Source: Apis mellifera | Lineage: Eukaryota; Arthropoda; Insecta; Hymenoptera; Apidae | Assembly (NCBI RefSeq): GCF_003254395.2 | Contig: NC_037639.1 | Location: 6,035,001-6,099,000 of the forward strand | Direction of reading: 5' to 3' | Length of the DNA stretch: 64,000 nucleotides | In this document: in pieces, positions 11,313-22,642 of the stretch | Layout of the letters: each line of letters opens with the position of its first letter | Numbering within the stretch: position 1 is the first letter of the stretch | Position numbers and translations under genes: made by a program | The notes under the pieces: generated by a model | What the model was told of the DNA's origin: nothing | Seen by the model: the letters and a program-made list of their open reading frames with translations, nothing else | Databases searched by the model: none

Positions 11313-12929
11313 TAGCCCCCTCATTGGAAAGTAAGACGGTTAACGATCGAACGTGTCGATGGAGAACAGTCGTCTCGACGTCTCGAGCGAACTTAGTTTA
11401 CTATCATGGATATTTTACCCTACCTTCTTCTTCATTGGTAGGGGCGACACGAGGCCACAATAACACCGACCCTAACCTAACTTGAATCAGAACGAGAGAG
11501 AGAGAGAATGGAAAGGTGGAGAGCAACAGACAAAAGGAGGGAGGGAGGAGGAGGGAGGCTGGAAAGCGGTGCGCACGGTTATAAGGATGTTGCAGGGCGA
11601 AAAGTGAACAGGACGGGCGAAAGCTTTGTTCCCGTGACGTCATGATGGAACGTGTCCCGTAACTTCTGCTCAGGAAATTGGAGAAGTATTGTGATGCAGG
11701 AGGTGGCCTGTCGGACGAGGAAAACCGAGGAAACCCTCTCAAACTCCTTCTTGAACGCCCACCTCCGCCCCCCCCTCCGCTTATGTTCTCGTGGAAAATT
11801 GTACGTGTTACGAGTACGCCTATTTGAATACACGAGCGTGCACTCCGTCCCCCGTTCGAATAGACGCGAATCTTCTTCGGCACGGGGGAGGCATAGGGAA
11901 GGAGGAATAAGGTTCTCGCGGATTTTTCGGTATTGGAAATTGGAGGAGACGGGGATGGTTCTCTTCTCGAACTCTTCTTGGACGAATCTTTGGATTTCTA
12001 TATACATATATATATAAGAGTATAGTTAAAATTGAGAATTTTTTATTATTGGAATAATTGAAAATGATGATATTTTTCAATCTTCATTTCATCAATTCCT
12101 TCTCTTTAATTAACAGTTTGTACATTTTTTTTATTAGAATTTTTCGACGAAAAGGGTAAATATGGGGATACTTTGAGAGAATATTCTGAATTCGGTGGAA
12201 TAACGGCGAGTATCGTTTAAGAGATCGATCAGGATCAATTATTGGTGGGATTGGATCGCGATCTCCCTGTGAATCGAGGGCTCGAATGGGTTTCCGCGCT
12301 CCAGTTAAATCGTTACTCTCGATATCTCTTTGATTCCATTTTCGGCCGACCGCAAAGTTTTGATGATTGCACGGCCACCTGGGGAGGGGGAGGGGGAGAA
12401 GGAAGCGAACGAAATAATTTTGTCCCCGAGCGAGAATGTTATTCGGCGAAATTTGCCCGATACACGTACTCGAAATAATGAACGTGTTACGTGTTTAATA
12501 AGATCCATTCATTTGGACAATGAAATTTCAGTTTAATGATTGATGTAGTGTTAATCGTGTATTATGATAATATCGCGGTATGAATATATATATATATATG
12601 ATCTTTGACACGATTCTTTGTTGATCTTGAACTGTGAGAAATCTTTTGAATTTGGAAATATTCGATCGAATTATTAAAGCGATGTTTGTTACAAGTGGAA
12701 AATAGAAAGAATTTTTTGATTGAGAATTCGTTGAATTCGGAATCTCTTTCGGAATTTAATATTTCTTCGGTTATTTCATTCAAAGTGTCGTTGAATAAAC
12801 TTCGAGAAATTTTAATTTTTAATTATTTTTTTTTTTTGCCGCGAAATACGTGCAATCTTGTCGTAATTAATTTAGTTTAGCAGTAAGTTTGAAGTTACAT
12901 TATTAAGTTGTTACGAGTCAATTTAATAT

Positions 12930-13330
12930 TTTACGAGGTTTTAGGCAAAGTTTACGGGCAAAGTTTCGTCGTATCATGTAAAACAAAATCTTCTCCAAAC
13001 TATTTTGTGTCCATTTATGCCAGACTGGCGAGTATTCCTGGCGAACTTCATAGCATGAGAGGGTCAGCTTGATAACCTAGTGATGCAAGTCAATGAAAGG
13101 ACTAGGTCCAAGGGAAAGATAACCTCATCTTCACAAATTGCTTCTGCGTTGTATAATCAACTTACGACGCGCGTTCTATGGCTATTGAGTGTGTAGAAAC
13201 ACCATATTCTAGCAATTCGTAAGGATATGCAGATATCTTATACCCGTTGGTGAAATAATTTCATGCAACCCTGAATCCTCAACGATCAACTTTAGCTGTT
13301 TGTCGATTTTACAACATTAGATCGAACTGT
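12930..13330. other. GC-balanced low-repeat block with inverted repeat
   Basis: This stretch lacks the homopolymer runs and TCGA words of its surroundings and reads like a conserved non-coding block. It contains an inverted repeat: ACCTAGT (13075-13081) pairs with ACTAGGT (13101-13107), extended by CTTG/CAAG (13068-13071 with 13109-13112) after a small internal loop. No frame is convincingly open. Confidence 0.35.
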
Positions 13331-15660
13331 TTGTCTTTCTTCTCTGCGAATATGATTTTACAAATTTTTAAGTCAATATTTTTCACGATCCATCCTTAAA
13401 TCAGTAAGCTCAACATTATTCAAACAGTTTATAGTTAAATAATATATTTTTGATATTTGATTAGTAAGAATTAGAAGATGAAAATTTCAGATTATTATAT
13501 CGGAAAATTTATTAAAATAGATATCTCTGTTTGTAATTTTCACTTGCTTTGCATAATTTTGCGATTAAAATCATCGATATTGTAAAAAAAAAAAAGAAAA
13601 AATCTCACCCTTGTCCATCTCTTCCCTCAATTTATCTCCACCCATAATCACTCCATAATCTTGTCTTTGATCTCATAATCCCAGAATTAAGGATCCGCAC
13701 ACTACAGGAGATCCGTAAAATTAAAACCGAGTCACGTTGTCGATTCACATTCTTAAAACGTATTTCCCTGCGTGGATCACATACAATCTCGACGTTCGCC
13801 AAACTTGCATAAAATTCCTTTTGCACGAGATATTCGAATTTCCCCTTTTTTCAAAGGGATCCTGCACTTGGTAATTCGAAACTTCCGTTCTTTAGCCTCT
13901 CTCTCTCATACACACACATACACACTGTCTCTCTCTCTCTGTTTCTCTCTCTCCCCCATTTCTCCCACCCTCACTCTTCGGAGTTCATCTAAGTTAAGCT
14001 CCGGCGATTTGCATTCCAGAGCTAAGGACGTTCGAAGTTCGATAAGGCAATAAGTGTGAAAAAGTGATTCCGCGCCGAGATGAGAGCTTTCCGATACGGC
14101 CGACAACATATAAATTAATCGCGAAATTCCAACGGTAAAACAGAGGATAAAAATAAAGAATCAACTTAAATGGGGGAACACTGTCTCGCGATAGCCGATG
14201 ACGTGGAAAGCAGAGTGCTCGATTAACCGCGCTTCACCCTTCCCCACCCTCCCCTCCTTTCGTTATGTCTTTTCTCCTCGATCCAATCGTACTTGAACAA
14301 TCGTGCAGGAATCTCTTCGCGCGATTAAATTCGCGATTTTGGAAATTGATTATTGAAAATATTCAGGGGGAAAAAATGTCGCGAGATTGACAATTAAGGT
14401 GATTTTTGATTCCTCGAGGGATTTAATTGAAATTCGTTTAAGATCTTGAGAGATTGAACGGAGGAATGAGGATAGAAATTAATATTTATTTGCAAGTTTG
14501 GTTATAAAATTATAACGACGTCCCTTCGATTTAATTCTTGTTCGATCATCTAAAATATGAATATACGAATAAAGCAGGAATTTCGTCGCGTGGCGAGTTA
14601 AGTTTTTATCGATCGATAATTTAGAAATCAGCAGGTAGTGAAACGCGGGGAATGAATGAGGGCATAATGATGATCGTAACGCGATTTGGAGGGGAAGAAA
14701 CGATAGTTTGAAAAATTCGTGATATCCGAGGAAAGGGGCAGCAAAAATTTCGTGAACTCCGACGCGGCGTATCCCGTAGGAAATCAAGCCAACCTCGTCG
14801 AAAAATCAACAACTTTTATTTCTCCTATTGTTCCTATATACTAGGGACAAATACATTATTTTTTTTTTTTGACGTGGCAAATTTCTTTTTCCCCGAAAAT
14901 ATGTCGCAAAATGTGTCGTAAAACGTTGCCCGTTTTAATTTGAAAAGATATTTTTCCCTGTTTGTAGATTTTCCCAAATTAGCGGCAAAATTGCAAGCCA
15001 ATCGGGAGGCCAGGTGTTTTCTTTCCCGTTTTCCCGTTAGGAAGTCAATGCCTGTTATTGGCAAAACAAACAGAACGAGCGGAGCGTGGGTTGCGGTGCA
15101 ATTAAAAAGAAATTAGTTTTTAAAGAATAGAAAGGGACAGAGAGAGAGAAAGGGAGAGAGATCTTATGAATATAAAATAGATGTAACGAATGGTGAAATG
15201 TAACTTGAAGAGATAAAAAAGGAAAGTCAGGAAAGTAATTAGAGAAGACGTAATAAATTAAAAATTAAATGGTATAAATTAAATAGCAAAGTGAGGGGAA
15301 ATGTTCATAGTGTTTATCTTGAATCATTTGTTTCCTTTTACAAATTTCTATTACGATTAAATAAATTCCTCTCAGATTCCAATATTCATTCTGCAATCCT
15401 ATAATAATTCTCTTAAATCGAATACAATGAATCATTAACGTTACAAAACTTTCGAATTTCATATTCTTATACTCGCCAAAAATTAAAAGTATTAATTAAG
15501 AAGTAATCGATGGATCATACCCAATCAATTACGCTTTCTAATTAACAACATTTAATTTAAAACTGTAAAGCGTCCCCCTTCCAAGACGGGGCTTATAAAT
15601 TTTCGATTAAAAACCGTGCGAAGAGGAAGCGAGAACAAGTTGCTTGGCGCCAACTTAACC
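13330..15660. other. AT-rich non-coding DNA
   Basis: No supportable gene. It contains the TC/CA compound repeat at 13896-13955, a GA run near 15135-15160, and A/T homopolymers. Frames are short. Confidence 0.6.
13896..13955. repeat. compound CT / CA microsatellite
   Basis: CT dinucleotides pass into CA/ATACAC units and then back into CT units. This accounts for the low-complexity Ser/Leu/His/Thr open frames on both strands here. Confidence 0.9.
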
Positions 15661-15664
15661 AACT

Positions 15665-15697
15665 TATAAAAGCCGTCGAAAATTCGCTTAAATCATC
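15665..15697 (+). promoter_or_regulatory. TATA-like promoter candidate
   Basis: TATAAAAG at 15665-15672 is followed by TCATC whose A (15695) lies 30 bases downstream of the first T, the usual TATA-to-start spacing in insects. The initiator is only a partial match to TCAGT. No + strand gene is recognised downstream, so this is weak. Confidence 0.18.
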
Positions 15698-16209
15698 GCC
15701 ACTCGGAAATTACGTTCTCCACGATTGCTGTGATTCTGCTGTTCTCGCGGCAAACGAAAACAAGAGGAGGGGAGGAAAAGAGGGAAAAGAAAATGAAGCG
15801 AGAAATTTGAACGACTGTCGAGCAGCCTCCCTCGGGGGGGATTCTTCGAAAGGAAGATTTCCTGCAAGATCATCGTGTATAGATCACGGTCGAGAGGAGA
15901 AAACGTTCTCTCGTTCGCATCGATGAGTGGGGGAGGGAAGGATGGATTCGCTCGTTTCATCTTGACGAACTCGTAAAAAGTGGAGGAACTCGTAAAAACT
16001 CCTTGCTGCGGAGCTGAATATTCACGAATTTCACACGGACAAACCGGAAAGAGAAGGGAGGGGGTGTCTTTCCTATTATTTGAAAAGCACACACGCGCGT
16101 CTCCGTGTATTTGGAAATGCGAACTAATCGAATTCCCGATCTCGTTCGAATAGAGAAACCAGGAGAAGATATAATCGTGTTGATATGTGTATATATATAA
16201 GTTCGTCAT
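15688..16209 (-). CDS. 173-codon ATG open frame, probably spurious
   Basis: This is the longest frame in the window that begins with a real ATG (start context GAA before the ATG, acceptable). It has no recognisable domain. The N-terminal third is Tyr/Phe-rich, the middle is mixed, and the C-terminal part includes a Phe/Leu/Pro stretch that is just the complement of purine-rich DNA at 15765-15800. No splice donor, promoter or neighbouring gene supports it. The local DNA is GC-richer than average, which lengthens chance frames. Confidence 0.12.
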   Translation of the reverse strand: MTNLYIYTYQHDYIFSWFLYSNEIGNSISSHFQIHGDARVCFSNNRKDTPSLLFPVCPCEIREYSAPQQGVFTSSSTFYEFVKMKRANPSFPPPLIDANERTFSPLDRDLYTMILQEIFLSKNPPRGRLLDSRSNFSLHFLFPLFLPSSCFRLPREQQNHSNRGERNFRVAMI

Positions 16210-16398
16210 TTCTGAAACTTTGTAAGAAGCTTTCGAGTTTGGTTGCTGGCTAGGTGTTTTCGTATAATCTGTCGTGGAATGATTTGAGAAGGAAAGTGAG
16301 ATTGATTTGAATTAGAATTATAAGGGAATTTTGATAGAAATTTGAAATTTGTTTGATGAAATCTTTGAAATGAAATTTTTCTTAAAAATATATTTTCC

Positions 16399-16424
16399 TT
16401 TTTTTTCTTTCTTTCTTTCTTTCT
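16399..16424. repeat. (CTTT)n microsatellite
   Basis: About five CTTT units follow a T-run. Confidence 0.85.
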
Positions 16425-18645
16425 CTTGTTTTCTTGTTATAAAATTTTATTAGCGAGTACATAAAGAATTATAGGAAGAGTTGTTTTTGGAATTTTGTTA
16501 TTTAAGCGAATTGATGTTTTTATTACGAACTTTTTATTACGGATTTATTCAGGATTTTTATAGCATGGAGTATATAGTTTCATTTTATAATATATTCTGT
16601 GTAAAAATGTGTGTACACCGGCGGAGTGTATCGATGTTTAAGTTCGATAAAGTATTTTATTAATAATACACGGCGAAGAGAAATTTTTTAATAAATATTG
16701 ATTCACGATTTAGTAGATTTCTAGGTAAAAATATTGCTCATTTACGTTTGCAGAAGGTTTTAAATTAAACCCGGCACTGTTATGGGAAAGTTTGCTTGGA
16801 AATATTTACATTGCAAACAGTTTTTGATTCGACTATATAATCAATAGCATCTCTAACGACAACATCCATGTTAAAATTATTTTTCCTAACCATGTTTTCT
16901 TCGTATTGAAATGTAATATATTTGATAAATTTTATTCCCTTACTCTCTATAGAATATTTTAGCTCGATAATCCTTTTATTCGGCTCGTTGTAATCGGATA
17001 GCAAAAAATTTCTCGCGGCTCTATTTGTTCCTGGGTGCAATTTTGTTGAAAACACGGTATCTGCACACAAAATGCCACTTTTGATCTATATAAAATATTG
17101 AGTAGAAAATTGAATGAAATAGGCATAAAATTTGAACAAAACTTATAACTTCGATTTAATTGTACACGTAAGAAAAGACGTTTGGAGAAATTGTAAAAGT
17201 GTCTGTAAAACATCAGTGCCGATAGATTTATTCGAGGACGAGTTTCTGTATTCTTCAAGAGACATTTGTTCGAGTCCCCTGTTTTATGTGACGTTTAATC
17301 CACCACGGTGAATTTAACGTTCTCCAGAGAGCAAGTCGGTATATCAGTCGAGACTATTGCTCGTGACTCCTTAGGGACGATTAACCATCTATCCAATAAT
17401 CATTTTATTAAAACGCTTAAAGTATCCTCAAAATCAAATATGGATCATTCAACACTATCAAATTCGAGTTTCTCGATTCGTTGAAACGTTTAATAATGCG
17501 TTTGAAGTAGATATATCAATAAACATCCTTCTGAATCGATTTGTAATTTTTTAATTTGCAACGATTATAATAAATGTATCGTCACAGAGAAAAATATTAT
17601 ATTTGAATTAGACACGTTTTAATTTTAATTTATTAGTTTCGAGGTATATTAGATTTTTTTTTAAATTTCGTGTTTTGGTTTTTGTATTATATTATATTGT
17701 TTAGATTGTTATTTATATCTTTATATCTGAATCGTTTCGAGTAAAAAAATTTACAGTTTTATCGTCACGTTATTTAATGGCGTGCACTAAAAGCTAGCTT
17801 TTATCCTGGCTGCAGTTGTTTACCTGTTCGATTTAATTTCGCTTACGAAAGCACTGTCTCGAAGAGAAACAACAATTCTTGGCCGGCAGTTGTTCAAGGA
17901 AATGAGAAGACTTGGAAGATTGAAATCGATATGCAATCATAATTGCTCGAAAATACTCCTTATCCGTTCTCTATTTTCATATCTAAACAATCTAATTATT
18001 AAATACAATTAGAAATATTCTTTTCCAAAATTCTTAAGAATTTCTTTTATATTTGTTAAAATTTTATTATTCCTTTGTATTTATCTCTTTATAGATATCA
18101 CAATACAAAAGTATAAGAAGTAATTAACGCGATGAAAAATTGATGGAAAAAAAGATAAAATAGCTTAAACTGAACTGAATAAAATTACACATTTATAATG
18201 ATCTTTGTTATAGTAATCTTTGCAAATTTTCTTCCCATTTTCAAATTCTAATAATAACTTTTCGAAAGAAGATAACCCGTTGAAATTTATAATAATACAT
18301 ACAACATCGGATGAAAAGAAACGAAAACACTGTAATCCAAAGCAATTCTATCCGCGCAATAATTTTTTCTCAACTCGAGAAAAAGATAAGCTTGTTGTTG
18401 TTGTTTCTCCAACATTGTGATAACATTGAAATTTTCAAGTTTTCCGGGGAGACATCGTTTTTATTGGCGGAACGATAGAAGGGGAGGAGGGGAGGCGTTG
18501 AATAAAGCGATCCGGAAATTGTGGTGTTCATGCAGCGTTTCAAATTTATTTTCACGTAAATTTCGCCTACTCTTGTACACGAAATACCTGTGCAGCCGCA
18601 AACGATCATCATCGGAAAAGTGATAGTGTCGCGGTTTTCGTGTGA

Positions 18646-18659
18646 CACAGTATACTGTG
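18646..18659. repeat. 14-bp perfect palindrome
   Basis: CACAGTATACTGTG is a perfect dyad inside a GC-balanced patch, with GCGG/CCGC and CGGT/ACCG complements around it that could extend a cruciform or hairpin. It could be a dimeric protein-binding site. The window is long enough that a 14-bp palindrome can occur by chance. Confidence 0.7.
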
Positions 18660-19830
18660 CCGCAGAGTGCGAACCACCGTGCGCAAGGATCAATGGCCCA
18701 TGATGAATATTTTAAACGTTTTGATGGAACGATCGAGAAATTGTGAAATTTTATTTTAAACTATCTATTTGGATATCGACCGCGGCCCGGGGGATGATGA
18801 AACCGTGAGCCGTTTTTGAATTTATGATCAAACGATAATTTCTCCTATGGTGTTTCCGAGCCTCGAAAGTTTATTTTAATTCGGCGACCAGAGATCGGGT
18901 TATTTCAGACGAGATGCCGTGTTTAGAAATTCTGATAATAAACACGTTGCGGGATTTTCACTTTGCACGCCACGTTTAATAAATTATTCTGATTTATTCG
19001 AGTCGTTTATAAAATTATTCAGAGATATAAATTATTAAGTGTTATTAAGTGGATACGTAACGCTGTCACATGTCGCATTTATATATATATATATACGTCG
19101 AATTAATTAATTGTTTATTCGAAAAGTTAAGTTAAATTTGAACGCGTTGGATCAATTAATTGGTAATTAATTACGTTTTATCGGGATATTAATCGAGATG
19201 ATTGACTAATTCACGACGGCGAATCGTGAATGTTTTATATTGTGTATAAATCTTGTGTATCAATTTCTAATCAATAATAAATTCGAATACAGTGCAATAG
19301 TTTTCGAAAATATTTTTCTTCGTTGAATGGAAAAATATCAAAATGTCATTTCTAAAATAATTATTGGGGGAAGATAGAGAGAGAGAAAAAAGAAGAATAT
19401 TCCAAAAAACTCGAAATATAATTGAGGAAGAAACTAGAGACTACTGTATTAATAATTCTTTTCCTCGTTAAGTAAGAAAAATACCACATTTCTATTTTCA
19501 AAATGTTACTCGATGGAAAATTAATTATTTAAAACTCAGAAAGGAAAATGGATTGGATTAATTTAATTATTACAATACGACCGTATTTAATAACGATCTT
19601 AACGAGAAGGAAAAATAATGTGCGATACTTGTGTGGAAAACAGGATAAAAGTGTGTTAATAGGTTTATCTCGATGAGAGAAAGTAGTGGATAAAAGTATG
19701 TTTGTAGATCTAATTCGGCGCAATTTTATTTCAGGGGGAAAAGTAGAAACGAGTTAACAATACTACCTTATCCTTTCAACGCTTCCCGGATCTCTGATTA
19801 ATCATCCACCGGAAACCACATGCTTTGCAA

Positions 19831-19844
19831 GCATCACGTGATGC
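19831..19844. promoter_or_regulatory. palindromic E-box, bHLH-type site candidate
   Basis: GCATCACGTGATGC is a perfect 14-bp dyad centred on CACGTG, with the TCACGTGA core preferred by several bHLH-zip factors. ATGCTTTGCAAGCAT, a 6-bp stem with a 3-nt loop, overlaps its left side. The 19780-20000 block is GC-balanced and non-repetitive. Binding is an inference from the motif alone. Confidence 0.3.
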
Positions 19845-20736
19845 CTGAAAAATAATTATCTCGAACGAGTGATCTCTCACGCTAAGCCCATCTCCGAGTA
19901 CGCTTTAATCTGCATCTAATCTATGCACGTAAACCCTTGTTACACGTGCAACGTGGTGAACTTCACTGTTGCAACTGTTCCCTTTTCGTTAATCCTTCTT
20001 ATACGAACCACGAGATGGAAATGATATTTTATGAAAAATCGAGAGAGAAAAAGAGAGAGAGAGAAATTTATATATATTTTTTATATTTATATAGATTTTC
20101 ATAAGTGACAAGTTTTCCACTTGGACCTTGGTGAATTTTGTAAATATTATAATTTTATTACGGTAACTTGAAAGATAACATTTAGATGCAGATGCGATGC
20201 TGAGATAAAACGTTAATGATTCTCGAGGAAACTTGGGTTAAAGTATTTCAAAGTAATTCTTTTTTTCAAACACTGCCCGATAGAGTTATGAATTCTTTTA
20301 CCAAGGCAATGAATAATTCAGAACAATCGGAGTTTGAATTTCCTCTTCCTTTTCTATTCGAGTCCGGAAAGTGGAAAATTGTTCAACACGTGGCCCTTTC
20401 CTTATGAAAGAAGAATTCTAAATTATAACGAAATATAAATTTTTTAAACGACAAGCGACATCCTTAGTGATCACTTTTAAGGATAGAATAGATTTAATCA
20501 AAATAAATTGAATTAATACATTTTTAAATAAAGTAAAAATAAATTTCGAATCGATAATTTTAACATTGATACCAATTTATATTCACCATCAACTATTTCA
20601 AGAACTAAGAAAAAAAGAAAGAGAAAAAAAAGGGAAAGGATTAAAAAATACACGGTCCATGTTCTTTTAATAGCACCGACCGGAGAAGAGTTTCCAGAGG
20701 AAAAAATTATCTTTTTGAAATCGTCTCGGTGTTAAG
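19845..20736. other. AT-rich non-coding DNA
   Basis: Contains GA-rich and TA-rich low complexity at about 20040-20090 and no credible gene. Confidence 0.55.
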
Positions 20737-20997
20737 TCAAGACATTCGCAGTTTGTCACCCAGCAACGTGCACGTTACATTGTAAATGGTGTACACGTGT
20801 ACGCGAGAATGTAAATTAGAGTTAACCCCGCCTCGAGCCTTTTTGTCGAGCTGTCTGCGTGAAAGAGAGCCAACTCGTTGCCCGCTTCCGCCATCGCTAC
20901 TTGTGCTGTTTGTGGTATAGATCGGCTTTACTTTGTTGGTAACGAACTGCAGCATTTCGTGCTCCGTGTTTCGCATTTTACGTCGCCTCGTCGTCAT
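20737..20997 (-). CDS. 86-codon ATG open frame, weak candidate
   Basis: An ATG at 20997 in a fair context (GCC before ATG) opens an 86-codon frame that stays open through a GC-balanced block with mixed amino-acid composition, basic at the N-terminus, Ser/Gly-rich in the middle, and a C-terminus ending KLRMS. No domain, signal peptide or homologue is recognised. It is followed on the same strand by ordinary AT-rich DNA. It could be a small protein, a chance frame, or regulatory DNA. Confidence 0.13.
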   Translation of the reverse strand: MTTRRRKMRNTEHEMLQFVTNKVKPIYTTNSTSSDGGSGQRVGSLSRRQLDKKARGGVNSNLHSRVHVYTIYNVTCTLLGDKLRMS

Positions 20998-21018
20998 GGC
21001 GCGGAGACGTACGTATAG

Positions 21019-21020
<2 letters not shown>

Positions 21021-21053
<33 letters not shown>
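21021..21053. repeat. (AT)16 microsatellite
   Basis: An uninterrupted alternating AT run of 33 nt, directly next to the GC-balanced block at 20760-21020. It is likely length-polymorphic. Confidence 0.95.
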
Positions 21054-21055
<2 letters not shown>

Positions 21056-21920
21056 TGGTTTCGCAAATATTGCCGAGAAAATTTTTACCGCCACGGAAAA
21101 ACCCCCCCTCTGCGATTTTCCTTTGAGCCATTGTGGAAATTGAATTTCATTTTTAACGGGAGCAATTTTTTTTTTTTTTCATTTTTTGTTTTTTTGTTCT
21201 GAGAAGAATTGGTTGTTGCAACATTGGAATTTTTGTTATTTTTTTGTCAATAAATTTTGTTATTGAACTTGAGTTTCGATCAATATTGAATATCGAGTTT
21301 TTAAACAATTGAATTTAATATCGAAATTTTTATTATTATCTTTTTTATTTTTCTTTCTTTTTTTCTTTTTTCTAGAAATTGAGTTATTATTTTGCAATCC
21401 ACGTTAAATCATTACACACGTGGTAAACGAGTGATTTACAATGGTATAATTTTATTTCGTGTGTACAGAAATGAAATAGAATGTTTTGATATGATCGTTA
21501 AAAAGTTTGGAGGTTCCCTTGTAAATTGAACGATGTTAAAAAAATTCAAGTGTTAAAGGCACTCGTAATTTCGTCCTTTTTATCATAAAAGAATTTGATG
21601 CTTGAAGTGGCGATCGAATACGATAGTTGGATAAAGTTACTGTGATTTCTTTTTCTTTGAAGGTTGATTCGCAGTTCAAACGGGCTCCATTTCACTTTGT
21701 AACACGAAACGTAGTCATCTTCCGACGAATAACGGTACTTGTCTCATGATAGCTTGTACATTGGAGACAACATATCGTTATTCAGGGATTACCATCCTTG
21801 GTATTCGCATATAAATGAAGTAAATGAAGTAAATGAAAATAATGAGGAAAAATTTTGCATCGCGTGTAATTATCTAAATTCTTTGGATTTATTTATTTCG
21901 AATTTAATTAAAAAAAAAAG

Positions 21921-21947
21921 GAAGAAAGAAAGAAAGAAAGAAAGAAA
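21921..21947. repeat. (GAAA)n microsatellite
   Basis: About six GAAA units follow an A-run. Confidence 0.85.
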
Positions 21948-22620
21948 TTTTTTCTGTCGTCTATTTTATTTTAATTTAACACGCGCACATTAATTAATAT
22001 TTGCAGAGAAGAAAAAAGAATTTTTAAATATACACTGTTTTTTCCCCATCATAAAAAAAAAAGCTTCAACTATTAATATTTATCCGCAGCAAATATTTTT
22101 TGTAAAAATTTATATATCATTTTGTGAGGAAAGATTAATATTAATGTTGATTAATATTTATATATAACGAGACTTATAGAAAAAATTTATCTACTTATTT
22201 ATAAGAAATTTCTATGATAATCAGATAAATCAAAATTGAAGTAAACAAAATTCTAATTATATTACTAAATCCTTGTCCATGCCATTAAATAAACGTATGC
22301 AAATTATATCGTATAACGCGAGCTCGATCTCTATCAACACTACCTTGTTTCGTGTAAAAATTTATTCCAATATCTTATCATTACACGTTAGAAAAACAAT
22401 AAACACAATAATCTCGTCTAAACCTACTAGATATCGCCTTCTCCATCTCCGTCTCTCGAATAATAATATTTGTAAGCAGGACTTAGCCCGTTTCACGAGG
22501 TGTTATATTCCCCGGCACGCGACACATTTCACCGCGTAATTTATCTGTAGTCAGACCATACGGTTACAATTTAAATAATTCCACCGGTACAACGCACAAG
22601 CACAACCGTCCGTGTTACCT

Positions 22621-22642
22621 TCATACATACATACATACATAT
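22621..22642. repeat. (CATA)n microsatellite
   Basis: Five CATA units passing into ATAT. A shorter CATA run occurs near 45262. Confidence 0.85.

Larger units (their letters stand above)
9420..12930. other. AT-rich DNA with a GC-balanced block at 9960-10230
   Basis: No supportable gene. The GC-balanced block near 9960-10230 has short hairpins only and an 84-codon frame with no recognisable features. 11410-11900 is GC- and purine-rich with overlapping frames on both strands, the longer ones starting with GTG. Microsatellites are listed separately. Confidence 0.5.
16210..19790. other. AT-rich non-coding DNA
   Basis: No supportable gene. It includes a CTTT microsatellite, a 14-bp palindrome at 18646-18659 (listed), an AT run at 19079-19095, and a GC-balanced patch at about 18460-18700. 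A TTCGAGT loop at 17268 was checked as a tRNA T-arm and fails for lack of a paired stem. Confidence 0.55.

Noticed and set aside
17255..17280. TTCGAGTCCCC resembling a tRNA T-arm
   Set aside because: The five bases on either side of the loop do not pair, and no matching acceptor or anticodon arm is found within 75 nt.
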